A stretch of 64,000 nucleotides of DNA from positions 508,569 to 572,568 of the forward strand of contig NZ_WXYN01000016.1 of assembly GCF_016881065.1 (NCBI RefSeq), written 5' to 3'. How positions within the stretch are numbered: position 1 is the stretch's first letter; each line of letters opens with the position of its first letter. A program made the translations under genes and the position numbers. The notes under the pieces were generated by a model. The model was given only the letters and a program-made list of their open reading frames with translations. It did no database searches and had not been told where the DNA came from. This DNA is from Planococcus soli. Its GTDB lineage: Bacteria; Bacillota; Bacilli; Bacillales_A; Planococcaceae. Shown one piece after another: positions 53,110 to 61,974 of this stretch.

Positions 53110-53135
53110 GGGATACCATTAGACGGGGTGAGTAG

Positions 53136-54299
53136 ATGATTACATTCAGCAATGACCATTTCTTCGATTTCGAAAAACAGGCACGTCCGATCAAGTCGAT
53201 TGCACTTATTCATAAAAATATGAAACCGGGCGGCGTGGAAATGCTGGTGGTCCGTATGGTCAAATGGCTCAGCGCCCGCGGCTATAACGTCACGCTGTTC
53301 CTTTTCAGCAGCGGCGGGCCATTACTGCGCCAATTAGAAACCGTTAAAGGCGTGACCATCATAGTGGACGAAGACACGACAAATCCTTCAGTCAATATGT
53401 GGCTCGTTTCCAAGATGCTGCGTACGCGCTTTGAAGACAAATTCGATTTGGTGTATTCGTTTGGGCCGAAATCGTTCTTGTTGTCGTACCTGCTGCCGGC
53501 AAGCAAGCGGCTGTCTGGCGTCTACCACCCCGAGAGCTACAAACAAGAACGCACGGAAAAGGTCATCAAAACGCTCAAGCTGATCGATCCCAAGTTCCAT
53601 ACAAGGCTGCTGTTTATGAACCCGTCTATCCAAAAAATGACTGAGAAGGCGATCGGAGAGCCCTTGAATAACTCAATTTTCCCGATGCCGCTGGATTTCT
53701 GCTCGAACGGTGAAACCCATGGCAACTTCGAGTCGCGCCGCATCGTCTCTATAGGACGGCTGGCACATTTCCGGACGTATAATTATTACATGATTGATAT
53801 CATGGAAGAACTGATCCAGCTCGATCCGAAATTTACATACCATATTTACGGGTCTGGACAGGACGAAGACGGTCTTCGTAAGAAAATAGCCAATTCCCCG
53901 GCGCGCGACCATATTGTGATGCATGGAGACTTTGCCACAATAGGGGATAAGAAACGTGCCCTGCAGGATACGTTCTGTTTTGTCGGTATGGGCGTACCGC
54001 TCATTGAAGCGGCAGGCTGCGGCATTCCTGGAATCACGGCCAAAATCAACGATCCGTTCGGATTGACGGAAGGATTCCTTCACCAATTGCCGCCGTATGA
54101 AAGCGGCGATTCGTTCTCCGCAGACAGCGAACTGTTTAGCGTCCAAACGCAAATTGAAAAACTGCTGTCGAGCGAAACGGAATACCGGAAAATGTCCAAG
54201 CGCGATCGCATCAAAGCCCATGAGTTTGAAAGCGATCATGTCATGGAGAATTTCATTAAAGAAGCGGAAATCAAGAAATTTTCATTCCGGCTGCATTAG
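53136..54299 (+). CDS. Glycosyltransferase, GT4-like
   Basis: 387-aa GT-B type enzyme. N-terminal HKNMKPGGVEMLVVRMVKWL (the family's GG-x-E loop) and C-terminal FCFVGMGVPLIEAAGCGIPGITA (sugar-nucleotide binding E-x7-E region) are visible. SIGRLAHFRTYNYYMIDIM marks the start of the second domain. It lies 26 bp after the SDR gene and has GGGGTGAG upstream, so the two are likely co-transcribed. Donor and acceptor unknown. Confidence 0.75.
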   Translation: MITFSNDHFFDFEKQARPIKSIALIHKNMKPGGVEMLVVRMVKWLSARGYNVTLFLFSSGGPLLRQLETVKGVTIIVDEDTTNPSVNMWLVSKMLRTRFEDKFDLVYSFGPKSFLLSYLLPASKRLSGVYHPESYKQERTEKVIKTLKLIDPKFHTRLLFMNPSIQKMTEKAIGEPLNNSIFPMPLDFCSNGETHGNFESRRIVSIGRLAHFRTYNYYMIDIMEELIQLDPKFTYHIYGSGQDEDGLRKKIANSPARDHIVMHGDFATIGDKKRALQDTFCFVGMGVPLIEAAGCGIPGITAKINDPFGLTEGFLHQLPPYESGDSFSADSELFSVQTQIEKLLSSETEYRKMSKRDRIKAHEFESDHVMENFIKEAEIKKFSFRLH

Positions 54300-54497
54300 G
54301 AAATATTCAATTTCGCCGCTCGAGTTGGCTGAAAATTTCGGTAATGTTATAAAGTAGGTTTAATATCATGAATTTATTGAAAAAAACATGCCATTTAGAC
54401 TAGTATTATTGGTCGGTAGATACTATAATGGAAATATAAGTAGGGAGAAGATACATCAGACCTATATAAATCCATAGGAAAGTGAGATGAAAGGCTT

Positions 54498-54737
54498 ATG
54501 ACGGAGTACGACTCTTATAGAGAAAAAGTAGAGCGACGACATAACAAGGCCTTGGTAGAAGTCATGGAAGACCTCTACATCAAGAACAACTTAGGGCCAT
54601 CGGTTAGCGCAAAGCAGCTTGGAATGCCGCGGCAAGCCTTTATGCACTTTGTCCAAGAATACGGTTTAAAGCAACTCAAGTTCGGTGACTATAAAAAAAA
54701 AGTGATGATTTTATCGGAACGCCAGAAGGTCCGGTAA
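54498..54737 (+). CDS. Small Fis-type helix-turn-helix protein
   Basis: 79 aa, charged, with VSAKQLGMPRQAFMHFVQEY near residues 35-55, which has the spacing of a Fis/HTH_8 DNA-binding helix-turn-helix. A basic tail (KFGDYKKKVMILSERQKVR) follows. It lies between two parts of the exopolysaccharide locus with its own terminator. A TATAAT hexamer at 54424-54429 may be its -10. It could regulate the surrounding genes, but nothing in the sequence proves this. Confidence 0.6.
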   Translation: MTEYDSYREKVERRHNKALVEVMEDLYIKNNLGPSVSAKQLGMPRQAFMHFVQEYGLKQLKFGDYKKKVMILSERQKVR

Positions 54738-54747
54738 AATAGCCCAC

Positions 54748-54784
54748 AAAACCCGCTGCCTGATCGACAGGAGCGGGTTTTTGT
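54748..54784 (+). terminator. Terminator of the small HTH gene
   Basis: AAAACCCGCT... pairs with ...AGCGGGTTTTT around an inner loop, ending in T5. Confidence 0.8.
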
Positions 54785-54787
54785 GTG

Positions 54788-54823
54788 GGAAATTGCGCGG
54801 GTGCCTGGCACCCGCGCAATTTC
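54788..54823. repeat. REP palindrome 4 with altered arms
   Basis: GGAAATTGCGCGGGTGCC and its exact complement flank a central T: 18-bp perfect arms. The core GGGTGCC-T-GGCACCC equals that of the RAYT-flanking copies, but TTGTTT is replaced by TTGCGC on the left with AAACAA replaced by GCGCAA on the right. Confidence 0.9.
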
Positions 54824-54862
54824 CGCTCTTTCTCTAGCTTTCTTTTTTAAGTTAGAAGTGTG

Positions 54863-54889
54863 TTGTATGGGTGCCAGGCACACGCACAA
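54863..54889 (-). repeat. REP palindrome 5, imperfect, inverted partner of copy 4
   Basis: TTGTATGGGTGCC-A-GGCACACGCACAA. The central base is A instead of T, so it is in opposite orientation to copy 4, 40 bp away. The arms contain mismatches. The pair has the layout of a BIME (two REPs facing each other). Confidence 0.8.
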
Positions 54890-54928
54890 TTCATACCCTC
54901 AATGATAGCAATTTCGCTCTCATATCTA

Positions 54929-54971
54929 AGCGCAGGCGCGTGCACTTTCGCCGCCAAGCGGTTCCAGAACG
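54929..54971 (+). repeat. P4 element, copy E
   Basis: AGCGCAGGCGCGTGC, then CGCCGCCAAGCGGTTCC. Same framework as at 20325, 20568 and 34556, with differences in the middle. Confidence 0.7.
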
Positions 54972-55028
54972 ACTATTCTACTATCCCCAAAAAACTCCTG
55001 TTATTTGCTGTGTATTTCAAGTCATTAA

Positions 55029-55127
55029 GCTGAGGCGCGTAAAAGGAGGGGACGGAGAGATAAGACTGGCAGCGGTTCTCAGCTGACTGGCTTATCGCGG
55101 GTGCCCACTCCAAAGCGACCGAAGCAA
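55029..55127 (+). repeat. P3 hairpin element, copy E
   Basis: GCTGAGGCGCG to GACCGAAGC. Inner stem GATAAGACTGGCAGC / GCTGACTGGCTTATC: the terminal pair is G-C where most copies have A-T. It follows P4 at the same distance as in loci A and C. Confidence 0.85.
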
Positions 55128-55163
55128 TTCCAGAACTCTCCGACCACTTCAACACACTCCCAT

Positions 55164-55195
55164 TAAAAAAAACGCAATCCATAAAAGGACTGCGC
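55164..55195 (-). terminator. Terminator of the LCP-SGNH operon
   Basis: Minus-strand CGCAGTCC / GGATTGCG stem with a 6-nt loop, then T8. Confidence 0.85.
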
Positions 55196-55204
55196 TCACC
55201 ACTC

Positions 55205-56128
55205 TTACATATCCAAATGCTCTTTCAACGTCGTCTGGATCTCTGCCAGTTCCGCATCATCCATCATGTAATACCAAATCCCGTTGATCGTTTCGCCAGT
55301 CCCATCTTCAACAAGTATCTGGTCGACTGTATCAATAGCATCACGGTAGTTCGACTGGACATCCATCATCTCATCAAACGTCATGTTCGTGCGGACGTTG
55401 TTGCCGAGAGCATCAAAAATGCCTCTATAATTCAACAAGCTGTTAACCGATGCGCCTTCTTTCATGATCGCTTGAATCACTTGCTTCTGGCGGTTCTGGC
55501 GGCCAAAGTCGCCTTCTGGATCCTGCTTGCGCATTCTCACGTAGCCGAGTGCTTCTTCGCCGTTCAACTCGATGTTCCCGGCCGCAAACTCGTCAAATGC
55601 CATCGCATTGTTTACTTCCACGCCGCCGACTGCATCGACGATATCTTGGAAGCCTTCCATGTTCACTTGCATCACATAGTCAATCGGAATATCCAATAAA
55701 TTTTCAACAGTAGCCATCGACATTTCGATGCCGCCGAATGCATAAGCGTGGTTAATCTTATCCATTGTGCCGCGTCCGACAATCTCGGTATACGTATCAC
55801 GCGGAATTGAAACCATCTTCGTGGATTGTTCCGCCGGATTGACGGTCAACACAACCACGGTATCGGAACGGCCGCGATCGTCTTCGCGTTCATCAACACC
55901 GAGCAACACGACCGAGAAAGGATCTTGTTCGCTCAACACAACTCCTTGATCGGTTGTACGTTTTTCCGATGCTTCGCGTTCAATCGGCTCATGAATTTCT
56001 TCCAGTGTATTGGTGAAGCTATTGTAAATAGTAAACAAGTAAATGCCGAGACCGATAACGATCAATCCTAAAATTCCTAAAACCCACGGCCATTTTTTCT
56101 TCTTGTTCTTTTTCTCTCTTCTGCTCAT
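55205..56128 (-). CDS. LytR-CpsA-Psr (LCP) family wall-polymer ligase
   Basis: 307 aa. A very basic cytoplasmic start (SRREKKNKKKKWPW), one membrane segment (VLGILGLIVIGLGIYLF), and an extracellular LCP domain with VVLLGVDEREDDRGRSDTVV near 72, SIPRDTYTEI near 103 and HAYAFGG. LCP enzymes transfer lipid-linked polymers (teichoic acid, capsule) to peptidoglycan. It is 15 bp downstream of the SGNH-like gene and divergent from the exopolysaccharide operon, which suggests it attaches that polymer. ATG 56128 has AAAGGGG upstream. Confidence 0.9.
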   Translation of the reverse strand: MSRREKKNKKKKWPWVLGILGLIVIGLGIYLFTIYNSFTNTLEEIHEPIEREASEKRTTDQGVVLSEQDPFSVVLLGVDEREDDRGRSDTVVVLTVNPAEQSTKMVSIPRDTYTEIVGRGTMDKINHAYAFGGIEMSMATVENLLDIPIDYVMQVNMEGFQDIVDAVGGVEVNNAMAFDEFAAGNIELNGEEALGYVRMRKQDPEGDFGRQNRQKQVIQAIMKEGASVNSLLNYRGIFDALGNNVRTNMTFDEMMDVQSNYRDAIDTVDQILVEDGTGETINGIWYYMMDDAELAEIQTTLKEHLDM

Positions 56129-56143
56129 TAAACAAATTCCCCT

Positions 56144-56926
56144 TTAGTCAGCGATAAAATACGCTTCCAGTTCTTGTGCCCATGTCTCTGCGCCTTTGTC
56201 ATTCGGCAACCCATCTTCTGTTAAATAATCTTGGAGCTGTTCGTCATCTGTATCTGGCCATGCGGACCAGTGGTCAATATAAGGATAACCATTGATCGAT
56301 GCAAATTCTTCAAGTGCCGTAACTTGTGCTAGATAATAGCCAGCGCCGTAAATCGGCTGCGGTGGATGAAGCACAAGAACAGAATCTGCAACCTCAGCCG
56401 TCATATCAGACTCAAAAACACCGATATGTTCACGCTCTTGTTCAATGGTGATGCGGTCATTGTTCATTAACGTCATCGGCTCGAGCAGCACCAAGTCATA
56501 GCCCTCAGATAGGTCGACGTTGACCAAAAACTCGGAAGTTCTTACTACTGTAACGATATCAATTTCGATAAAGTTGCCGTACGCTTCTTCTAAAGAAGCT
56601 TGCAACTGCTCTGCGTAGCCGGGTTCACCGGATTCCAAAGCTGCAGAACCGGCAATGAGCATTTTCAAGCTTTCGCCGTCGCTTCTGTCAGCAAATAACT
56701 GTTGGACTTCGTCATCCATGTTGACGGTCAACTCTTCGATGTTCACAGAATCGACACTATCCGTAGTTTCAGCTTCCTCTTGTGGTTCAGCAGAAGTCTG
56801 TACTTCGGCTTCTTCCGGCTGATCCAATACACTTTCCAGTCTGTCCTGCCAGATTAAGTAACTAAATACTAGTGCAATGATACAAATAATAACAGCAATT
56901 ATCGCTCCAATTTTGTACAATTTCAT
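56144..56926 (-). CDS. SGNH/GDSL-hydrolase-like membrane-anchored protein, probable catalytic His missing
   Basis: 260 aa: N-terminal anchor (IGAIIAVIICIIALVFSYLI), an acidic stalk, then an SGNH-like fold with block I near SLKMLIAGSAALESG and block V near LTEDGLPNDKGAETWA. Active family members usually read DG-x-H-PND-KG in block V; here the His position is absent (DGLPNDKG), so acyl-esterase activity is doubtful. Such proteins in capsule loci are thought to modify O-acetylation. It is co-transcribed with the LCP gene. Confidence 0.7.
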   Translation of the reverse strand: MKLYKIGAIIAVIICIIALVFSYLIWQDRLESVLDQPEEAEVQTSAEPQEEAETTDSVDSVNIEELTVNMDDEVQQLFADRSDGESLKMLIAGSAALESGEPGYAEQLQASLEEAYGNFIEIDIVTVVRTSEFLVNVDLSEGYDLVLLEPMTLMNNDRITIEQEREHIGVFESDMTAEVADSVLVLHPPQPIYGAGYYLAQVTALEEFASINGYPYIDHWSAWPDTDDEQLQDYLTEDGLPNDKGAETWAQELEAYFIAD

Positions 56927-57033
56927 GGTGTGCCCCTTTCAAAAAAACCCATTCTTACAAATAAAGATAGCATAAATCATTCTAATAGCCTATATAACTT
57001 TTTAAAATTGGAAGTTCCTTCGACTCTTACCTA

Positions 57034-57042
57034 TGCTATACT
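57034..57042 (+). promoter_or_regulatory. Extended -10 promoter of the Wzz-kinase-phosphatase operon
   Basis: TGCTATACT at 57034-57042 fits an extended -10, about 64 bp before the first start. Only a weak -35 (GTTCCT near 57014) is present. Confidence 0.5.
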
Positions 57043-57105
57043 ATTTTAAGTTGTTTATGAATCAAAAATGATAAGAATTTGAAAATAAAAGGAGATAATC
57101 ACCAC

Positions 57106-57828
57106 ATGGAAGAAACCATCAGCTTACAAGACCTCTTTAAAACCCTGAAAAAGCGGGCCGGGTTAATTGCACTTATGACGATTTTAGCCATCACCATCGC
57201 TGGCGTTGTGTCGTTTTTAGTCCTAACCCCAATGTATGAGACTTCAACTCAAATTCTGGTCAATCAGGAAGAAACGGAAGCATCTCAATTGACCAACCAG
57301 AACATCCAAGCTGATCTACAATTGATCAATACATATTCCGTCATCATCAAAAGCCCGGCGATTTTAGACGAAGTATCAAGCCAGCTCGGTCTTGATATGT
57401 CCGTCGAACAGCTGAACAGCAAAATCACCGTCGCTACCGCTGAAAATTCTCAAGTGGTAAACGTAAGTGTGCAGGATGAAGATCCCGCAGTCGCAGTAGA
57501 CATTGCCAACACGACAGCTGAAGTGTTTGAAAGTGAAATTACGGGATTGATGAACGTCGATAACGTTTCAATTTTGTCGCCAGCAGTATTAAAAGAAAAC
57601 CCATCGCCAGTTGCGCCAAATCCAATGTTGAACATGGCTATCGCAGCTGTGATTGGAATGATGCTCGGAGTGGGTATCGCGTTCTTGCTTGAATACTTGG
57701 ATACGTCCATCAAGACGCAGCAGGACATCGAAGAAATCCTTGGAGTTCCAATGCTCGGAATCATTTCTCCTATTAAAGAAGAGGCAAAACTGGAAGAAAC
57801 TACATCATCGAAGAGAAGGGCGGGATAA
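57106..57828 (+). CDS. Wzz/CapA-type polysaccharide co-polymerase (kinase modulator)
   Basis: 240 aa with the family's two membrane segments (residues about 23-43, LIALMTILAITIAGVVSFLV; and about 177-198, MLNMAIAAVIGMMLGVGIAF), the second preceded by the Pro-rich PSPVAPNP. The extracellular middle part controls chain length and export of the polymer; the C-terminal tail activates the tyrosine kinase encoded 2 bp downstream. ATG 57106 follows AAAAGGAG. Confidence 0.9.
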   Translation: MEETISLQDLFKTLKKRAGLIALMTILAITIAGVVSFLVLTPMYETSTQILVNQEETEASQLTNQNIQADLQLINTYSVIIKSPAILDEVSSQLGLDMSVEQLNSKITVATAENSQVVNVSVQDEDPAVAVDIANTTAEVFESEITGLMNVDNVSILSPAVLKENPSPVAPNPMLNMAIAAVIGMMLGVGIAFLLEYLDTSIKTQQDIEEILGVPMLGIISPIKEEAKLEETTSSKRRAG

Positions 57829-57830
57829 GA

Positions 57831-58532
57831 ATGGCCAGAAAGAAAAAGGTATTGCAGGAAACTGCGCGTAAACTGATTTCATTTACAACACCACGTTCAT
57901 TCGTATCGGAACAATTCCGAACCCTGCGCACAAACATTAACTTTTCTTCTCCTGATGCAGAAATTCGCACGCTTGTTATCACGTCAGCGGCACCATCAGA
58001 AGGAAAGTCGACAACATCCGCAAACCTGGCAGTTGTTTTTGCCCAGGAAGGCAAGAAAGTTTTGCTGGTGGATGGTGATATGCGTAAACCTACAACGCAT
58101 TATACATTCCGTATGGGAAACACAGTGGGCTTATCAAGCGTCTTAACGCGCCAAAACTCTATCCAGGAAGTCATCCGTCCAACAGCGGTTGAGCGCCTGG
58201 ACTTAATGACTTGCGGCCCAATTCCACCGAATCCGGCTGAATTGCTTGCTTCTAAATCAATGACAGCGTTAATCGAACAGTTGAAAGATATGTATGATCT
58301 TGTAATTTTCGATGCTCCGCCTGTTCTTTCCGTAACCGATGGACAGATTCTTGCAAACAAATGTGAAGGCACTATCTTAGTGGTTAGCTCAGGCAATACG
58401 GAAAAAGAAATGGCATTAAAAGCAAAAGAAGCTATTGAATCTTCCAACAGCCGACTGATTGGCGCGGTGCTGAATAACTATGCCTTGGCAAAAGACAGCT
58501 ACTACTATCAATATTATGGAAATACAGAGTAA
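57831..58532 (+). CDS. Bacterial tyrosine kinase (CapB/CpsD/EpsB-like)
   Basis: 233-aa BY-kinase. Walker A SAAPSEGKSTTSANLA near residue 49, Walker A' LLVDGDMRKP near 77 and Walker B DLVIFDAPP near 158. A Tyr-rich tail (SYYYQYYG) is the autophosphorylation cluster. Together with the co-polymerase encoded upstream and the phosphatase downstream it controls exopolysaccharide assembly through phosphorylation cycles. Confidence 0.92.
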   Translation: MARKKKVLQETARKLISFTTPRSFVSEQFRTLRTNINFSSPDAEIRTLVITSAAPSEGKSTTSANLAVVFAQEGKKVLLVDGDMRKPTTHYTFRMGNTVGLSSVLTRQNSIQEVIRPTAVERLDLMTCGPIPPNPAELLASKSMTALIEQLKDMYDLVIFDAPPVLSVTDGQILANKCEGTILVVSSGNTEKEMALKAKEAIESSNSRLIGAVLNNYALAKDSYYYQYYGNTE

Positions 58533-58582
58533 AAAGGATTTTCCTTTTTACTTTTTTTTAAGCACCTGAGGAGGACGACACA

Positions 58583-59350
58583 ATGATCGATACACACGCC
58601 CACATACTGCCCGGTCTTGATGATGGGGCTGAAACGATGGAACAGACAAAACGAATGCTGGAAAAAGCAGTCGAAGAACAATTGACAGGCATTATTGCCA
58701 CGCCTCACGCATTTCATCCAAACTTCAATACAAACCTCGCGGCCTTAAAAAAGCAATTAGAGCTGGTCAACAGTTATATTGCACAAGAACAGCTGCCAAT
58801 TAAAATATACAGCGGACAGGAATGTCGCCTGAGCGAAAAGTTGCCGGAAAAACTGGAAGCAAAAGAAGCGTTGACGATGGCGGGATCACGTTATGTCCTG
58901 CTGGAATTGCCATCCTCTGGAATTCCGGCATATACCGTGCCAATTATTCAGCAATTGATCACCCGCAACTATGTACCGATTATTGCACATGCAGAACGCA
59001 ACCAGGGTATTATCGAAAAGCCGGAACGTCTCAAGAAGCTATTGCTCCATGGCGCAATGGCACAGGTCACTGCGGGCTCTGTTGCTGGCGGCTTCGGCAA
59101 AGCGATCCAACGTACAGCGATGACCTTGATTGACGCTAATCTGATCCATGTATATGGATCAGACGTTCATAGCCTGGATAAGCGTCCATTCTTGTTCAAC
59201 GAAGGCCTCGACTACCTCGAGAAAAAGAACCAGCACGATATGGTGGACATTTTCCTGGAGAACAACGACCGCATCCTACTGGATGATCATTTACATGTTT
59301 TAGAGCCTGAAGACATCCGTAAAGGGAAATGGTGGAATATTTTTGCTTAA
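58583..59350 (+). CDS. PHP-type tyrosine phosphatase (CapC/CpsB/YwqE-like)
   Basis: 255-aa manganese-dependent phosphatase of the PHP family that dephosphorylates the BY-kinase. Metal motifs: MIDTHAHILPGLDDGA at the start, IIATPHAFHPNF near 37, a YSGQECRLS segment near 75 and HAERNQGI near 135, with VYGSDVHSL near 192. AGGAGG precedes ATG 58583. Confidence 0.92.
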   Translation: MIDTHAHILPGLDDGAETMEQTKRMLEKAVEEQLTGIIATPHAFHPNFNTNLAALKKQLELVNSYIAQEQLPIKIYSGQECRLSEKLPEKLEAKEALTMAGSRYVLLELPSSGIPAYTVPIIQQLITRNYVPIIAHAERNQGIIEKPERLKKLLLHGAMAQVTAGSVAGGFGKAIQRTAMTLIDANLIHVYGSDVHSLDKRPFLFNEGLDYLEKKNQHDMVDIFLENNDRILLDDHLHVLEPEDIRKGKWWNIFA

Positions 59351-59476
59351 TAAATAATAAAAAAGTATTATTTTGTTTATAAAATCCTATCATTTCCAAT
59401 TCATAGTATGTTAGAATGAGAAAAGATTTTTACCCATATATGAATAAAGAACTGGATAACGAAAGGATTGACCCTA

Positions 59477-61312
59477 ATGTCTCTGAAAAATCGTGTTTCT
59501 TTATTACTAATTGTCGACTCGCTTATTGTCTTTTTCTCTATTTTCGTCGGCTATTACGTGCTTTACCCTTATAATGACGTGCTGCAAAACAAATTCCTGC
59601 TGGCTAGCGCACTAACAATCTTTATTGCGCATCATGCCTTGGCCATGTACTACGGCTTATATCGCAAAGTGTGGGAATATGCCTCAATCGGAGAATTGAC
59701 ATCAATCTTTAAAGCAGTTAGTTGGTCCATCGTGGTAATCGGGATGGTGCAATATGTGTATAGAGGAGATGTCCTGTTCCGAGCGCTGGCCATTACGTGG
59801 ATGTTGCATCTTATCTTGATTGGTGGCTCGCGCTTGTCTTGGCGCTTGTTCCGGGATAAAAAGATCAGGCACAAGAATTCAGAACTGAAGCGCACTTTAA
59901 TTATAGGAGCAGGAAAAGCCGGAACCTTAGTGGCTCGTCAATTATTAACGAATCCTGAAAACGGCTTGCTGCCTGTGCTATATGTCGATGACGATAAGAA
60001 TAAGCAAGGACTCGACATTTACGGTGTTCGTGTGGTGCATGGCAATACGAAAGACATTGCCGATATCGCTATTGAAAATAAAATCGACACGATCATCATC
60101 GCCATTCCTTCACTCGGCAAACAGGAAACTGCTGAACTGATCAAGACCTGTATGGACTCCGGTATCCGGACTCAAACCATTCCTCTTATAGAAGATATTA
60201 TGACCGGTAAAGTGTCGGTGACGGATATACAGGACGTTAAAATTGAAGACCTGTTGGGACGAGACGAAGTTAAGTTGGATATGGATAAGATTGCCGACCA
60301 GTTGACCAGTAAAACCATACTTGTAACTGGTGCTGGCGGTTCGATCGGCTCCGAAATTTCACGCCAAATTGCGCGCTTTGGTCCGAAAAAATTATTGCTT
60401 TTAGGCCATGGAGAAAATTCCATCTACCTGATTGATATGGAACTACGCCAAACGGTCGCTCCGGACACTGAAATTATTCCTATTATCGCTGATGTACAGG
60501 ATCGTGAACGTATCCTGGAAATTATGGAAACCTTTAAGCCAGATGTTGTCTACCATGCAGCAGCGCATAAACATGTGCCGCTTATGGAAGGCAATCCAAT
60601 GGAAGCTGTGAAAAATAATGTATACGGGACGAAGAATGTCGCAGAAGCAGCTCATTTAAGTGGTGTAGGAAACTTCGTAATGATATCGACTGATAAAGCG
60701 GTAAACCCACCGAACGTTATGGGGGCGACGAAGCGTTTTGCGGAAATGATCGTTCAAAATTTAGCAAGGCGTAGTAAAACAAAATTTGCGGCAGTACGGT
60801 TTGGAAATGTTCTTGGGTCTCGTGGATCTGTTATTCCTCTATTTAAGAAACAAATTGCGGCAGGAGGTCCAGTCACGGTTACAGACCCACGTATGACACG
60901 TTATTTCATGACCATACCGGAAGCCTCCCGACTTGTTATCCAAGCTGGAACATTAGCAGAGGGTGGAGAAGTTTTTGTCTTGGACATGGGTGAGCCTGTG
61001 AAGATTGTTGATCTAGCTCAGAACTTGATCCGGTTATCCGGCTATTCAGAAGGCGAAATCCGCATCAATTTTTCTGGGATTCGTCCGGGGGAGAAGTTGT
61101 TTGAAGAACTATTGAATGACAACGAGATCCAGACTGAGCAGGTATTTCCAAAAATTTATATTGGAAAAGCGAACCCGGTTAGTGAAGGTGAATTGACTTA
61201 TCTTTTGGATAAGTTTCCTGAAATGCAAAATGATGAAGTTAAGGATGTATTGATAGCATTAGCTAATCGAAAGAATGTAGAAACTCTAAAGACAGAAGTT
61301 GGTTCAGCTTAA
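59477..61312 (+). CDS. CapD/PglF-like membrane UDP-sugar 4,6-dehydratase
   Basis: 611 aa. Four N-terminal membrane segments (residues 1-110), a CoA-binding-like Rossmann region (LIIGAGKAGTLVARQL near 143), then an SDR domain with VTGAGGSIGSEISRQI near 285, YHAAAHKHVPLMEGNP near 358, and ISTDKAVNPPNVMGATKR near 400, where Met replaces the usual SDR Tyr, as in FlaA1-type enzymes. Family members make UDP-4-keto-6-deoxy-HexNAc for undecaprenyl-linked sugars. ATG 59477 is preferred over TTG 59468 by spacing from AAAGG. Confidence 0.9.
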   Translation: MSLKNRVSLLLIVDSLIVFFSIFVGYYVLYPYNDVLQNKFLLASALTIFIAHHALAMYYGLYRKVWEYASIGELTSIFKAVSWSIVVIGMVQYVYRGDVLFRALAITWMLHLILIGGSRLSWRLFRDKKIRHKNSELKRTLIIGAGKAGTLVARQLLTNPENGLLPVLYVDDDKNKQGLDIYGVRVVHGNTKDIADIAIENKIDTIIIAIPSLGKQETAELIKTCMDSGIRTQTIPLIEDIMTGKVSVTDIQDVKIEDLLGRDEVKLDMDKIADQLTSKTILVTGAGGSIGSEISRQIARFGPKKLLLLGHGENSIYLIDMELRQTVAPDTEIIPIIADVQDRERILEIMETFKPDVVYHAAAHKHVPLMEGNPMEAVKNNVYGTKNVAEAAHLSGVGNFVMISTDKAVNPPNVMGATKRFAEMIVQNLARRSKTKFAAVRFGNVLGSRGSVIPLFKKQIAAGGPVTVTDPRMTRYFMTIPEASRLVIQAGTLAEGGEVFVLDMGEPVKIVDLAQNLIRLSGYSEGEIRINFSGIRPGEKLFEELLNDNEIQTEQVFPKIYIGKANPVSEGELTYLLDKFPEMQNDEVKDVLIALANRKNVETLKTEVGSA

Positions 61313-61353
61313 TTAAATTAACGAGAAAATTTGTAAATGGAAAGGAGAATAAA

Positions 61354-61956
61354 ATGTTCTCATTCACGAAAAGAATTTTAGATTTCTCTTTATCCTTACT
61401 AATTGTTGTTGGTTTATCTCCTATTCTTGTGTTTCTTTGTATTTTGATAAAGATAGATTCACCAGGGCCTATCCTTTTCAAGCAAAAACGCATTGGTAAA
61501 GATAAAAAAAACTTCAATATATTAAAGTTCCGTACAATGAAAATCGATACACCAAACGATATGCCAACCCATTTACTGGATAAACCTGACTTCTATATTA
61601 CTAAAATAGGTAAGTTTTTACGCAAGACAAGTTTGGATGAATTACCCCAGTTGTTTAATATCCTAAAAGGTGAAATGAGTATAATTGGTCCGCGCCCGGC
61701 TCTTTGGAATCAGTATGATTTGATTGCGGAGCGTGATAAGTATCAAGCTAACGATATACTTCCTGGATTGACTGGTCTTGCTCAGATTAGTGGTAGAGAC
61801 GAATTGGCCATTGAGATTAAGGCGAAAATTGATGGAGAGTATGTCGACAAGATGAGTCCGTTATTGGACTTTAAGATATTTTTTGGGACTGTTTTTAGTG
61901 TTTTAAAGAGTGATGGCGTTAAAGAAGGTACAGATTTGACTAATAAAAATCTTTAA
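61354..61956 (+). CDS. Undecaprenyl-phosphate sugar-1-phosphate transferase (WcaJ/EpsL-like)
   Basis: 200-aa initiating sugar transferase. An N-terminal reentrant hydrophobic segment (DFSLSLLIVVGLSPILVFLC) is followed by the family block DSPGPILFKQKRIGK, FRTMKID, TSLDELPQLFNILKGEMS and GPRPAL. It starts repeat-unit synthesis by loading a sugar-phosphate on undecaprenyl phosphate. AAAGGAG precedes ATG 61354. From here the DNA is clearly richer in A+T than before. Confidence 0.92.
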   Translation: MFSFTKRILDFSLSLLIVVGLSPILVFLCILIKIDSPGPILFKQKRIGKDKKNFNILKFRTMKIDTPNDMPTHLLDKPDFYITKIGKFLRKTSLDELPQLFNILKGEMSIIGPRPALWNQYDLIAERDKYQANDILPGLTGLAQISGRDELAIEIKAKIDGEYVDKMSPLLDFKIFFGTVFSVLKSDGVKEGTDLTNKNL

Positions 61957-61974
61957 TATAAAGGTGTATAAAAC

